From NCBI GenBank assembly GCA_903953565.1, contig CAJBKE010000033.1:115210-179209 (forward strand): a DNA stretch of 64,000 nt. The letters are read 5' to 3'. Source of the DNA: an uncultured Verrucomicrobiota bacterium (GTDB lineage Bacteria > Verrucomicrobiota > Verrucomicrobiia > Chthoniobacterales > JACTMZ01). Within the stretch, counting starts at the first letter, position 1. Each line of letters starts with the position of its first letter. The notes beneath the pieces were generated by a model. It was not told where the DNA came from and searched no databases. It worked only from the letters and a program-made list of their open reading frames with translations. This document shows, piece after piece, positions 20,431 through 29,240 of the stretch. Both the position numbers and the translations under genes were made by a program.

Positions 20431-22113
20431 TCAGGACAGGACGGGGACAAATTCGAATTTGGTGCCGTCGAAGAGGCCGCGGTCACTGAGTTTGAGAGCG
20501 GGGATGACGAGGAGGGCGAGGAAGCTAAGAGTCATGTAGGGAGCGTGCAGCGGGCTTCCGAGGGACTTGGCGGCTTGAGTCAGCCGGGCGTAGCCGGCCG
20601 CTGCGTCCTCCGCGTGGCCGTCACTCATAAGGCCGGCAACGGGCAGCGGGAGGATGTCGGCGAGGCCGCCCGGACCCACCACGGCGATACCGCCTTCGTT
20701 CGCAATGACGAGATTGACCACGCGGGCGAGGTCTTCATCTGAGGTGCCGACGGCAATGATGTTGTGGCAGTCGTGGGCCACGCTGGAGGCAATGGCGCCG
20801 GATTTGAGTCCCACGCCGCGGACGAAGGCCACGGCGGGCGGGGCGTCGCCATAGCGGTTGACCACCGTGATCTTGAGAATGTCGCGTGCGGGGTCGGCTG
20901 TGATGAAGCCATCTTGGACGCGGGCCTCCGCCTCGCCTGCGCCCGTGATGATTTGACCGTCGAGGGCTTCGATGATCCTAATTTGTAGCGGCGCCGTCCT
21001 GGGCGCCGGTTGTTGCTTTGGATTCGTCGCCGGGGACCGCCACGCTACAGGGCAAGGCAAGGCAAACTCGGCGGGCTGCTTGCGCTGGGCAAAGAAACGA
21101 TTGGCCCGGGGCGATTTCGACTTCGGGAGAAGCGACCTTCCATCTCGGGCCACGCATTCTCCGTCGATCCAAGTTTCCATTACCTTGAAGCTGACGAGGT
21201 CGTGGAGGCGAATCAGATCGGCGGGGTCACCTGGGCGCATCAATCCGCAACGTAGTCCGTAGTGCTCGACGGGGTTCAGGCAGGCGGCGCGCAAGACCTT
21301 GAAGAGCGGGACACCGTGGGCCACGGCGCGGGCGCAGAGCTGGTTGATGTGGCCTTCCATGAGGTCGTCCGGATGCTTGTCATCACTGCACAGCATGCAG
21401 GATCCGGGCGCTTCGTTGAGAAGCGGCCAGAGTGCCTCGAAATTTTTGGCGGCGGAGCCTTCGCGGATGAGGATCTTTTGTCCCAGGGCGAGCTTTTCGC
21501 GGGCTTCGTCGATCTGAAAACATTCGTGGTCGGTCTCGATGCCGGCCGAGACATATTTTTTGAGGTCCTCACCGCGGAGGCCGGGGGCGTGCCCGTCGAT
21601 GCGCTTCCCGTATTTCTTGGCGATCTCGAGCTTCTTCATCACCTCCGGATCGCGGTGGATGACGCCGGGGAAATTCATCATTTCGGAGAGATAGACGAGG
21701 GAGTCGTCGCGGCAGAGTTTCTCGATGGCGTCGGGTCCGAGGGTGGCGCCGGCTGTCTCGAAATTTGTGGCCGGCACGCAGGAGGGTATGCCGAAGTGGA
21801 TCTTGCAGGGGGTCTGGGCAGCGAGTCTCTGCATGTAACGCACGCCCTCGATGCCGAGGACATTGGCGATCTCATGAGGGTCGGAGACGGTGCCGACGGT
21901 GCCGTGAATCACGGCGATGCGGGCGAATTCGGGCGGGGTGAGCATCGAGCTTTCGATGTGCACGTGGGCATCGATGAATCCGGGGCAGAGATAGCCGGGG
22001 TCGGTGACGGATTGGTCCTCGCGGACAGAGACAATCTTGCCGTCGGCGATGTCGATCACGCCGGGGAAGATGCGTTCGTTCGGGATATCAATGATTTGGC
22101 CGCGGAGCTGCAT
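20431..22113 (-). CDS. ade: Adenine deaminase with a palindrome-coded linker insertion
   Basis: 560 residues from ATG 22113 ('MQLRGQIIDIPNERIFPG'); an upstream in-frame start would translate a heptamer tract and is rejected. It hydrolyses adenine to hypoxanthine plus ammonia. Metal-binding 'GFIDAHVHIESSM' (His 50 and 52), 'GTVSDPHEIANVLG', 'DGHAPGL' and 'CSDDKHPDDL' are intact, and the C-terminal domain has 'VAHDCHNIIAVG' and 'VVGPGGLADILPLPVAGLMS'. Residues ~355-377, between the barrel and the C-terminal domain, are coded by a complete copy of the TGTAGCG palindrome. Confidence 0.95.
   Translation of the reverse strand: MQLRGQIIDIPNERIFPGVIDIADGKIVSVREDQSVTDPGYLCPGFIDAHVHIESSMLTPPEFARIAVIHGTVGTVSDPHEIANVLGIEGVRYMQRLAAQTPCKIHFGIPSCVPATNFETAGATLGPDAIEKLCRDDSLVYLSEMMNFPGVIHRDPEVMKKLEIAKKYGKRIDGHAPGLRGEDLKKYVSAGIETDHECFQIDEAREKLALGQKILIREGSAAKNFEALWPLLNEAPGSCMLCSDDKHPDDLMEGHINQLCARAVAHGVPLFKVLRAACLNPVEHYGLRCGLMRPGDPADLIRLHDLVSFKVMETWIDGECVARDGRSLLPKSKSPRANRFFAQRKQPAEFALPCPVAWRSPATNPKQQPAPRTAPLQIRIIEALDGQIITGAGEAEARVQDGFITADPARDILKITVVNRYGDAPPAVAFVRGVGLKSGAIASSVAHDCHNIIAVGTSDEDLARVVNLVIANEGGIAVVGPGGLADILPLPVAGLMSDGHAEDAAAGYARLTQAAKSLGSPLHAPYMTLSFLALLVIPALKLSDRGLFDGTKFEFVPVLS
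20984..21049. repeat. TGTAGCG...CGCTACA palindromic element, full copy inside adenine deaminase
   Basis: 66 nt with ends TGTAGCG and CGCTACA and two internal hairpins (GGCGCC-type, and GTCGCCGGGGACCGCCAC). The copy at 50736-50804 matches it closely, including CGGTTGTT in the centre and CGTCGCCGGGGAC on the right. Confidence 0.85.
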
Positions 22114-22119
22114 ATAGGA

Positions 22120-22161
22120 AAGTTGAGGGTTGAGAGTTGAGGGGTGAGGGAAGAGAAGGTT
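22120..22161. repeat. Heptamer tract, 6 units, in the adenine deaminase leader
   Basis: Units aagttga, gggttga, gagttga, ggggtga, gggaaga and gaaggtt lie between the adenine deaminase start and a half palindrome at 22165. The tract-plus-palindrome order matches 10806-10924. Confidence 0.75.
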
Positions 22162-22164
22162 ACC

Positions 22165-22187
22165 GGCGGTCATAGACCGCCGCTACA
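22165..22187. repeat. Half copy of the TGTAGCG palindrome
   Basis: GGCGGTC-ATA-GACCGCC stem-loop followed by GCTACA, between two - strand genes. It may end up in the leader of adenine deaminase mRNA. Confidence 0.75.
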
Positions 22188-22199
22188 TATTTAGGGAAT

Positions 22200-22535
22200 T
22201 CAGCGGATGGCGCGTCTGGGGTCGGTGAGGCGGTTGTTTTCGAAGTGGGTACCTTCGCTGGCGAGGAGGCGGAGTTTGCGGGCAAGGGCCGGGCCGGCTG
22301 TTTTGCCTTGGAAGCCGCCCGGGGTGAGGTCGGAGGCGATGACGCGGTGGCAGGGGACTTGGGGTGCGAAGGGATTGGCGCGCAGGGCTTGGCCGATGGC
22401 CCGCGGCGAGCGGCAGCCGATGCGGCGCCCCAGAGCTGCATACGTGATGACGCGGCCCGCCGGGACTTTTCGCAGTGCGGTGTAAACCTGAGCGGCGAAG
22501 GGGGAGGAGACGGATTGGAAATGTGAAATCGGCAA
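22200..22535 (-). CDS. MGMT-family DNA alkyltransferase domain protein
   Basis: 111 residues from ATG 22535. It contains only the C-terminal DNA-binding/active-site domain of O6-alkylguanine-DNA alkyltransferases: 'SSPFAAQVYTALRKVPAGRV', 'YAALGRRIGCRSPRAIGQAL' (recognition helix and Arg finger) and 'PCHRVI' with the acceptor Cys present. Since the Cys is kept it may be an active minimal alkyltransferase, not an ATL protein in which Cys is replaced. The Ada/Ogt N-terminal domain is missing. Confidence 0.9.
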   Translation of the reverse strand: MPISHFQSVSSPFAAQVYTALRKVPAGRVITYAALGRRIGCRSPRAIGQALRANPFAPQVPCHRVIASDLTPGGFQGKTAGPALARKLRLLASEGTHFENNRLTDPRRAIR

Positions 22536-22616
22536 TTTCAGAGATCAGAGAGAGGGGGTGTTTTTTGGTGCGTACAAAAGAAGATGGATGTGTGGTCATC
22601 TGGCTCCTCTGCACTG

Positions 22617-22643
22617 AAAACTCCCGTGCGCGGTGCGCGCGGG
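22617..22643 (-). terminator. Probable terminator of yqgE
   Basis: GC-rich hairpin CCCGCGCGC/GCGCACGGG, directly beyond the stop codon on the - strand, followed by AGTTTTC. The T run is weak. Confidence 0.45.
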
Positions 22644-23201
22644 TCAGTTTTGCGTGACGTCATCGGGCGCGTCGGCGAGCACGCGATACATGGGGCCGAG
22701 ACCGCACATGATGCGACGCCAAGTGTCGTCGTCGGCATCGGAACGAAGCAGTTCGGGGTGCGGCTTGATGATGATCCATGAGTTGAGGGCGATTTCCTTC
22801 TCGAGTTGGTTTTTCGACCAGCCCGCGTAACCAAGAAAGACCCGCAGTTTGTCGTCATGACCGGACGGGAGGGTGAACTCGCCTTCAGGTTTCTGCATGG
22901 GCTCGAATTTGCAGGCGCCTGCGGCGGGGTCCCACTCGAGCGTGGCGACGATTACTTGGTTCGGCTGGACGGGGCCGCCTTCGTATATGGGCACGTGGGC
23001 GATGTCATCGAGCGCATTGTCCATTTCCAGTTCGCCCGCATTTTGGCCGAGCGGCCGGTTGATGATAAATCCGAGCGCCCCGTCATCCGCGCTGTGATGC
23101 GACAAGTAGAGGATGGTGTGGCGGAAATTCGGATCCGCCATCATGGGGTGGGCGACGAGCAGCGATCCCGAGAGGTTGCCGGCTTTGGGCAAGCGCTTCA
23201 T
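22644..23201 (-). CDS. yqgE: YqgE/AlgH family protein
   Basis: 185 residues from ATG 23201. The family opening 'GNLSGSLLVAHPMMADPNF' is followed by 'TILYLSHHSADDGALGFIIN' and 'VFLGYAGWSKNQLEKEI', all hallmark YqgE segments. The family (AlgH in Pseudomonas, where it affects alginate) has no settled biochemical role. Length is normal. It lies downstream of lnt on the same strand, 49 bp away. Confidence 0.93.
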   Translation of the reverse strand: MKRLPKAGNLSGSLLVAHPMMADPNFRHTILYLSHHSADDGALGFIINRPLGQNAGELEMDNALDDIAHVPIYEGGPVQPNQVIVATLEWDPAAGACKFEPMQKPEGEFTLPSGHDDKLRVFLGYAGWSKNQLEKEIALNSWIIIKPHPELLRSDADDDTWRRIMCGLGPMYRVLADAPDDVTQN

Positions 23202-23250
23202 GACGGTTTAAACTTAATGCGCCGGATGCCTCGGCGCAACTGCGGTGCTG

Positions 23251-24837
23251 TTAGTCTCTTCGCCGGACGGCGGCTACGCCGAGTGCTGCGAAGGTGGCGA
23301 TGAGGCAGGCGGAGGCGAAGATCTCGCCCTTTTTCATGTAGAAAGTGGTCGGCGGGTTGACCGGGATTTGGATTTCGGCCGAGAGGACGCCCTCCGCAAA
23401 AATATTGCCGTCCGGATCGCTCAGCACGTGGGTCACGCGGCCGAGGCTGTCGATGAAGGCGGTCACGCCGTTGTTGGCGCAGCGGACCATCGGGCGTCGG
23501 TTTTCGGCGCAGCGGAAGACGGAGTGGGCCAAATGCTGTCGTCCGGCCGCGGTTTGTTTGAACCACCCGGTGTTGGTCACTGTGACAAAAAGCTGCGCTC
23601 CGAGGTTCGATGCCTCCCGGGCGAGATAGCCCAGCGTGTCCTCGAAGCAGACCAGCGGTGCGATGGCTACGGGCGGTTGAGGCAACCGGAAGATCACGGG
23701 GCCTTTGCCGTTGTCAAAGTCGGAGGGCACCATGTCTCCGACTATGATGGCAAAGAGAGGGAAGCTGTAGCGAAAGGGGATGTATTCGCCGAACATGACG
23801 AGGTGTGATTTGGGATAGAATTGCGGAGGCTCTTCCGCTCCCGTCAGAAGAACCGCCGCGTTGTAGTCGCCCTCGTGGCTGAGACGCAGGGTGCCGAAGA
23901 GCAGCGAGTAGTCGCCCTTGTTTGCCCACTTCCTGACAAACTCGTTGGCCGTGCGATCCTCGAAGAATCCGCGCGGCGTGGCGGCCTCCGGCCAGAGCAA
24001 AAGGTCGGGATTCATGGCCGCGGCAATGGCGGTCTGGCGTTCGAAAGTGTCGTAAATCCGCTGCTCGAAGGCCGGGTTCCACTTTTCGTTTTGCGGGATG
24101 GATGGTTGGACCGCTGCCACGCGTAGCGGGATCGTTTCCGCGGGCGCGCCGACTTGGCGGAGTCCGTAACCGAAAGCGGCCACGATGAGAGCGATGGTGA
24201 TGGTAAAATCAAAATGCGCGCGGATTTTTCCGCCGCGCGCCTCGATCATCAGGCGCCGCACGGTGGCCACGGCGATGGCGGAGGAAAGAACAGCAAGGAA
24301 AGACAGCCCGCCGACTCCGGTGAGCGAGGCGAGTTGAATGAACGGGATATTCGCGTGCAGGGCGATGCCGAGAGCATTCCATCCGAAGCCGGTGAAGACG
24401 TGCCCGCGAAGCAACTCGAGCGCGACCCAAGCCGCTGCGGCGAGCGCGCCGGTGGCGAGGTTGTGCCATGAGCTCAGCCAAACCGAGCGGAACGAGTGCG
24501 GATTCTCCCGTGGCGTGGCGATGACATAGACGATACCCGCCCATGCCGCCGGATAGACAGCGAGGTAGAGGCAGAGGATGAACCAGCCCGGAACGGTGAG
24601 CACGCTCATCCAGTGGAGGGATCCGAGGAAATAAACGAGGCCTGTCAGGTAGCCGAGTTCGATTTTGCGCAACAGGGGATACTTGGGATGGACTGGTCCG
24701 AACCAGATCGCCGCGATGAGCGGGGCGAGGGCGATCCAGACCAGCCAAGCCTGATCGAAAGGAGCAAAACAGAGCGTGAGCAAGACGCCGCTCAAGGCGG
24801 CGGCCAACCAGGGCCAAAGAACGCGCAGCAGGGACAT
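23251..24837 (-). CDS. lnt: Apolipoprotein N-acyltransferase
   Basis: 528 residues from ATG 24837 ('MSLLRVLWPWLAAALSG'), chosen over an upstream start because it begins at the first membrane segment. It adds the third acyl chain to lipoprotein N-termini at the inner membrane. Six or so transmembrane helices precede a nitrilase-like domain with the triad Glu ('LLLWPEAATP'), Lys ('FYPKSHLVMFGEYIP') and Cys ('APLVCFEDTLGY'). A last helix closes the protein. It fits the several lipoproteins in this window. Confidence 0.96.
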   Translation of the reverse strand: MSLLRVLWPWLAAALSGVLLTLCFAPFDQAWLVWIALAPLIAAIWFGPVHPKYPLLRKIELGYLTGLVYFLGSLHWMSVLTVPGWFILCLYLAVYPAAWAGIVYVIATPRENPHSFRSVWLSSWHNLATGALAAAAWVALELLRGHVFTGFGWNALGIALHANIPFIQLASLTGVGGLSFLAVLSSAIAVATVRRLMIEARGGKIRAHFDFTITIALIVAAFGYGLRQVGAPAETIPLRVAAVQPSIPQNEKWNPAFEQRIYDTFERQTAIAAAMNPDLLLWPEAATPRGFFEDRTANEFVRKWANKGDYSLLFGTLRLSHEGDYNAAVLLTGAEEPPQFYPKSHLVMFGEYIPFRYSFPLFAIIVGDMVPSDFDNGKGPVIFRLPQPPVAIAPLVCFEDTLGYLAREASNLGAQLFVTVTNTGWFKQTAAGRQHLAHSVFRCAENRRPMVRCANNGVTAFIDSLGRVTHVLSDPDGNIFAEGVLSAEIQIPVNPPTTFYMKKGEIFASACLIATFAALGVAAVRRRD

Positions 24838-24926
24838 CGGCAAAGCATGGATGCTAACTGCGGATGGCGCGGAGGGCACGGAGAAAGGATCGGCTCGGGG
24901 CTGCCCCGCGGCTTCGGGGAGGGTGT

Positions 24927-26486
24927 CTACTTGCCGCCGAACGAACAGACTTTGAGCACGGTCTTGAGAAGGATTTCCACGTCGAGAACGAGGGAGTAGT
25001 TTTTGATGTAGTAGAGGTCGTAGCGCAGTTTCTCGATGGCGTCATCGAGGCCCGAGCCGTAGCGGTAATTGACTTGGGCCCAGCCGGTGATGCCGGGTTT
25101 GACCAGGTGGCGCAGATGGTAGCTGGGGATCTTCGTCTCGTAATCGGCCACAATGCGCGACCACTCGGCGCGCGGTCCGACGATACTCATGTCGCCGAGG
25201 AGGACGTTGAATATTTGCGGCAACTCGTCGAGTCGGACAAGACGGAGAAGCCGTCCCACGCGGGTCACACGCGTGTCGTTGTCGCGCGTGTAAGGGTCGT
25301 CCTCGTTGTCGCGCACACGCATGGTGCGGAACTTGAGCAGGGTGAACTTCCTTTCTCCGCGCCCGATGCGCTCTTGCCGGAAAAGGATCGGGAAACCGCT
25401 GTCGATCAGCACGGCGATGGCAACCAGCGCCATGAGTGGCAGAGCGACCGGGAGGACGGCGAGGGCCAGGAAGTAATCCATGCCGGTTTTGAGGTAGCGG
25501 TAGGCGGAATGACGGGCGAGTTGGAAGTTCTGACGCAGGGCCCAGTAATGGTCGAGGCGGTGGACTGATTCCTTGCGCCAGATTTCACTGAAGAAGGTGT
25601 CCTCGCTGTAAACCGGAATACGGAGGAAATGAAGTCGTGCCAATTTCTCGAGCAGCGCCGCGGGATAAGCGGAGGGCGGATCGGTCAGCACGATGCCTTC
25701 GAAGTCTTGCGCGCGCCGTGCCGCTTCGTGGGCGGGGGCCAGCGGTTCCGGGCGCGAAGCCTCCTGTAGAATGGTGCGCGGCGAGACACGGAGAGCGCGC
25801 GCCTGGTCATCCATCAATTCGCCGACGACCTGCAGATTGAGTCCGGCCAGGACGATGGGATTGTGGAAGTCCATGCGCTCGCAGTAACGGGCGAAATCCG
25901 AAAGCTCCGAGTTTGTGCCGATGGCAAGGTAAGGCACGCGGCGGGCGCGGCGTGTCCAGACCGAAGCGGCCAACAGACGCAGTCCGAGCGCGGGCAGCGC
26001 GTAACCGACGGCCGTGTAGAAAAGCACCACGCGGCTTTGTGCGGTGTAGAAATCACCGGCCGAGAAGAAAACAAAGAGAATGAACGCGCCGACCGAAGCC
26101 CCGATGATCACGGCGAGGATGAACTCCGCGGCGAAGTGCAGCGCCTGAAAAGTGCGGCGGGCTTTGTAGCCACCGATGAGGCCCACGGCGGTAAGAATGC
26201 AGATAAAAAAGACACCGACCTGCACGAGGTAAGCGGGCGACATTTCCAACGCTTGATTGACCCGGATAGTGCGGCTGAGGAGGTAAGCTCCACTGACCAA
26301 CACAAGATCGGCGAGAAAGAGACTCAGACTGGTGAACCACGGTTGCCGCAAAATATTGCGCAAGACAGAGGCATCGCCGGTCCCGGATTCCGTGCTGATC
26401 TCGACCGTGCTCTTGGCTGAAGCGTCTTCGGGCTGAGGGAGATGCGACGATTGAGCTGTGGTGATCACAGAGGTGGGTGCCGACAT
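24927..26486 (-). CDS. Polyprenyl-phosphate sugar phosphotransferase (exopolysaccharide initiator)
   Basis: 519 residues from ATG 26486. Five hydrophobic segments (~residues 50-185), a Rossmann-like CoA-binding-type region, and a C-terminal bacterial sugar transferase domain with 'PILFRQERIGRGERKFTLLK', 'KFRTMRV', 'RLDELPQIFNVLLGDMSIVG' and 'VKPGITGWAQVNYRYG'. These enzymes put the first sugar-1-phosphate onto undecaprenyl phosphate, so it could start the glycan extended by the glycosyltransferases at 1-11.9 kb. The group is also a usual companion of PEP-CTERM/exosortase systems. Confidence 0.95.
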   Translation of the reverse strand: MSAPTSVITTAQSSHLPQPEDASAKSTVEISTESGTGDASVLRNILRQPWFTSLSLFLADLVLVSGAYLLSRTIRVNQALEMSPAYLVQVGVFFICILTAVGLIGGYKARRTFQALHFAAEFILAVIIGASVGAFILFVFFSAGDFYTAQSRVVLFYTAVGYALPALGLRLLAASVWTRRARRVPYLAIGTNSELSDFARYCERMDFHNPIVLAGLNLQVVGELMDDQARALRVSPRTILQEASRPEPLAPAHEAARRAQDFEGIVLTDPPSAYPAALLEKLARLHFLRIPVYSEDTFFSEIWRKESVHRLDHYWALRQNFQLARHSAYRYLKTGMDYFLALAVLPVALPLMALVAIAVLIDSGFPILFRQERIGRGERKFTLLKFRTMRVRDNEDDPYTRDNDTRVTRVGRLLRLVRLDELPQIFNVLLGDMSIVGPRAEWSRIVADYETKIPSYHLRHLVKPGITGWAQVNYRYGSGLDDAIEKLRYDLYYIKNYSLVLDVEILLKTVLKVCSFGGK

Positions 26487-26592
26487 GGGTGAGCCAAAAA
26501 CAAAGTATACAACGCAAATATGTTCCGGGCAAAGGCTAATGACATTTTGCTAATTCCTCAACGGCAGCGATTTGCGTATAGCCAAGAGGTCT

Positions 26593-26614
26593 GGTTGCCC
26601 GAAGGGTGGCAACC
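26593..26614 (-). other. Hairpin directly after the PBP2 gene
   Basis: GGTTGCC/GGCAACC, 7 bp with an 8-nt loop, touching the stop codon of the upstream gene on the - strand. No T run follows, so it may be an mRNA 3'-end stabiliser or processing site, not a classical terminator. The remaining gap to 26487 is A/T-rich, with no gene. Confidence 0.5.
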
Positions 26615-28581
26615 TACTCTGCTGGCGCGCTTTCCGTGGCCGCGCTGTTGCCGCCCGATAGTTCCTCGGGAACAGGTGCTCCCTGGGGGTTCATGAGGTC
26701 TTCGGTGAATTCCGTGCTTTCTTCGACTGCTACAGGTGCCGTCTCCTCGCCGGGCGGCTCTTCTTTGGGTTCCTCTTCTTTCGTTTTCTCGGGCGGTTTG
26801 TAGTCCTTCAACAACTTGGAAAGAATATCGCCGATGAGCGGTGCGGCGGTGCTTCCGCCGGCCACTGTCTCGCCCGCGTTTCCTTCCACCACCACGGAGA
26901 AAGCATAGAGCGGCGGGTGGTTAGCCGGGGCGTAACCGGCGAACCATGCGGCGTTGCGGCGCTTGCTCACGGGTCCCCATTGCGCGGTGCCGGTTTTGCC
27001 GGCTACTTTCACCCCGCGAACGGTGGCGGCTCGGCGCCCGGTGCCGGTGCCGTGACTGGTGACCATGACGAGACCTTTGTCCACCGCCTCGAGGTTGGGC
27101 TCGTCGATGTTCAACTCCGCCCGGACGCGGTCGGGGTACGCGGCGATGACTTTGTTGTCGAGGCTCTGCACCTGCTTGACCAAGCGGGTCTGGTGGAAGC
27201 TGCCCTTGGCCGCAATCACGCCCATGGCCGCGGCCATCTGCAGCGGAGTGACGAGGATGTCTCCCTGCCCGATGCTCATGTTGGCGATGTCGCCCTGCAG
27301 GATGTTGCGGTTGTGGACGCGCAGCATGTAGTCGTCGGTCGGAATGTTGCCCGGCGACTCGGCACGGAGCGGGATCCCGGTGCGCTTACCGAATCCCAAG
27401 GCATCGGCCCAATCGATGATCGGGGCGGCGCCGATTTTCAAACCGACCTGGTAGAACCAGGTGTTGCACGACTGGGCGAGCGCTTGGGCGAGGGTCAAAC
27501 GGCCGGAGTGCCCGGAGCGGTGGTTGCGGAAATAGAAATTTCCGACCTGCAAACCGCCCGGACAACTCACCTTAGTGTCGGGCGCATAGAGGCCGGATTG
27601 CAGGGCGGCGAGGCCGACGAAGGTTTTGAATGTCGATCCCGGCGGATAGGCCGAGCGGAAGGCGCGGGGATAAAGCGGCACGGCGGGGTCGTCGTTCAGC
27701 TTGGCGAATGCATCCGCCTTGATCATCGGGATAAAGGCGTTCGGATCGAACGACGGGCGCGAGGCCATTCCGAGAATTTCTCCGTTGTTGGGATCGACCA
27801 CGACAATGGCGCCGCGCCGTCCGGACTTGGCGAGGGCTTCCTCGCAGGCCTTCTGCACGGCGAGGTCGAGTGTGGTTATGACATTGTAGCCGGGGATCGG
27901 ATTCTCCACCATCCGTTCGGTCGTCCGCTTTCCTTCCGCATTGAGGGTGAGGTTGAGGACGCCCGGTGTGCCGCGCAGTTGGTCGTCGAAGCCCTGCTCC
28001 AATCCCTCGCGCCCCTCGGCATCGGGGAAGAGGAGGTCGCGGTTCTCGATCGGTTTGACCGACAGGGGTGCCACGCGTCCGGTGTAGCCTACGATGTGCG
28101 CGGCCATGTATCCGAGCGGGTAATGCCGGAAGTAGGCGGGTTGCAGCACGAGGCCGGTGCCAAGTCCGCGGCTCACCTTGGCCACATCCTCGCCGCTCAA
28201 ATCCTCCGCGAGGATCAAGGGCAGCACGCCGCGGTTGTTGTAGTGCTGAATGATCGCTTCATCGGTGACATCGAACGGCCGCGCCAGCAGATCCTGAGCG
28301 GTGAGGATTTGACTGCGCGCGAAATTGACCGCTTGCCCGTCGGTGAATTCGAGCGGGGTGGGAAAACTCAGGCCGAGATTGTAGCCCACGCGTGTCTGGG
28401 CCAACGGTGCGCCGTGGCGGTCGGTGATCTGTCCGCGCGGGGCGGGCACATTGAGCAGATAGGTGCGCGCTTGCTTCTGGGTCTCCCATGTGGGACGCGG
28501 CACCTCGACCACATCGGTCAGTCGCCTCTGGGCGTGACCTGTTGCGGCAAGGGCCAGCAGGAGAATGAAGAAAAGCGGCAT
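26614..28581 (-). CDS. mrdA: Penicillin-binding protein 2 (peptidoglycan transpeptidase)
   Basis: 655 residues from ATG 28581. Class B PBP: dimerisation domain ('RGQITDRHGAPLAQ'), then the transpeptidase domain with SxxK in 'PPGSTFKTFVGLA', SxN in 'AQSCNTWFYQVG' and 'KTGTAQW'. It cross-links the side wall with RodA. Two oddities: the N-terminus 'MPLFFILLLALAATGHAQ' looks like a cleavable signal peptide instead of a long anchor, and the last ~75 residues are a Pro/Glu-rich acidic tail. RodA is not adjacent. Confidence 0.94.
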   Translation of the reverse strand: MPLFFILLLALAATGHAQRRLTDVVEVPRPTWETQKQARTYLLNVPAPRGQITDRHGAPLAQTRVGYNLGLSFPTPLEFTDGQAVNFARSQILTAQDLLARPFDVTDEAIIQHYNNRGVLPLILAEDLSGEDVAKVSRGLGTGLVLQPAYFRHYPLGYMAAHIVGYTGRVAPLSVKPIENRDLLFPDAEGREGLEQGFDDQLRGTPGVLNLTLNAEGKRTTERMVENPIPGYNVITTLDLAVQKACEEALAKSGRRGAIVVVDPNNGEILGMASRPSFDPNAFIPMIKADAFAKLNDDPAVPLYPRAFRSAYPPGSTFKTFVGLAALQSGLYAPDTKVSCPGGLQVGNFYFRNHRSGHSGRLTLAQALAQSCNTWFYQVGLKIGAAPIIDWADALGFGKRTGIPLRAESPGNIPTDDYMLRVHNRNILQGDIANMSIGQGDILVTPLQMAAAMGVIAAKGSFHQTRLVKQVQSLDNKVIAAYPDRVRAELNIDEPNLEAVDKGLVMVTSHGTGTGRRAATVRGVKVAGKTGTAQWGPVSKRRNAAWFAGYAPANHPPLYAFSVVVEGNAGETVAGGSTAAPLIGDILSKLLKDYKPPEKTKEEEPKEEPPGEETAPVAVEESTEFTEDLMNPQGAPVPEELSGGNSAATESAPAE

Positions 28582-28634
28582 GGCGGGGTCGCGGGTGAAG
28601 GGTCAATGAACACCCATCGCCTGACGGTGGCAAG

Positions 28635-29240
28635 TCACGGACGTTCGGATCGCGGGACGGTGATGTGTGGCGGCTTGAGGTAAATCGGCTCCAACCGCGC
28701 AGGGTCAGCCAGCGGCAAGTCGGGCGCCAAAGAAGCGAGAATCGCCGCATCCGGAGAGGCGGCGGGCAGTTGTTCGAAGCCGCGAACCTCGCCGATGCGG
28801 TAGGTTGGCGGGGTCAGATCGACCAGGCGCAGGAGGCATTCGTCCGGTGGCAAGAGCTCAATCTCACCGGCGAGCCGGCGTCCGCTCACTTTGGCCAGCC
28901 ACACGCGTCCCCCGCGCGCGTCTCCGACCGCGTGGTAGTCATTTTCCGTCACGTCGAGCAAGCAGCAGGACGGTGCCGCGACCAGTTCGAGGCCGAGAGC
29001 CATTTGAAAAGAACCGGCCAGCGCGCAGGCTACGCGCAATCCATTGTAGGATCCGGGTCCGAGGCCGATGGCGAGGCGGTCGAGCCCCTTCCACGTTTCG
29101 CGCATTTCCTCGATGATGGCGAAGACCTCCGCACCGCGTCCACGCGGCGCGGAAAAGCGCCGGACGGCGAGCAATTCTCCGTCGCGGGCAACGGCCACAC
29201 TCGACGCGGCCGAAGATGTCTCGAGCGCGAGGATCTTCAC
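28635..29240 (-). CDS. tsaB: tRNA t6A37 synthesis protein TsaB
   Basis: 201 residues from ATG 29240 ('MKILALETSSAASSVAVAR'). ASKHA-fold features 'RLAIGLGPGSYNGLRVA' and 'GDARGGRVWLAKV' are typical of TsaB. With TsaD and TsaE it transfers threonylcarbamoyl to A37 of ANN-decoding tRNAs. It overlaps tsaE by 4 bp, a common pairing. Confidence 0.95.
   Translation of the reverse strand: MKILALETSSAASSVAVARDGELLAVRRFSAPRGRGAEVFAIIEEMRETWKGLDRLAIGLGPGSYNGLRVACALAGSFQMALGLELVAAPSCCLLDVTENDYHAVGDARGGRVWLAKVSGRRLAGEIELLPPDECLLRLVDLTPPTYRIGEVRGFEQLPAASPDAAILASLAPDLPLADPARLEPIYLKPPHITVPRSERP

Noticed and set aside
22114-22173. Longer N-terminus for adenine deaminase
   Set aside because: The extra 20 residues are coded by a heptamer tract and half palindrome; the family start is the ATG at 22113.
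26917-28683. 588-codon + strand frame opposite PBP2
   Set aside because: It is a shadow of an intact transpeptidase gene, without start context or recognisable motifs. The same applies to other antisense frames here, for example 24864-25568, 42387-43694 and 32716-34155.
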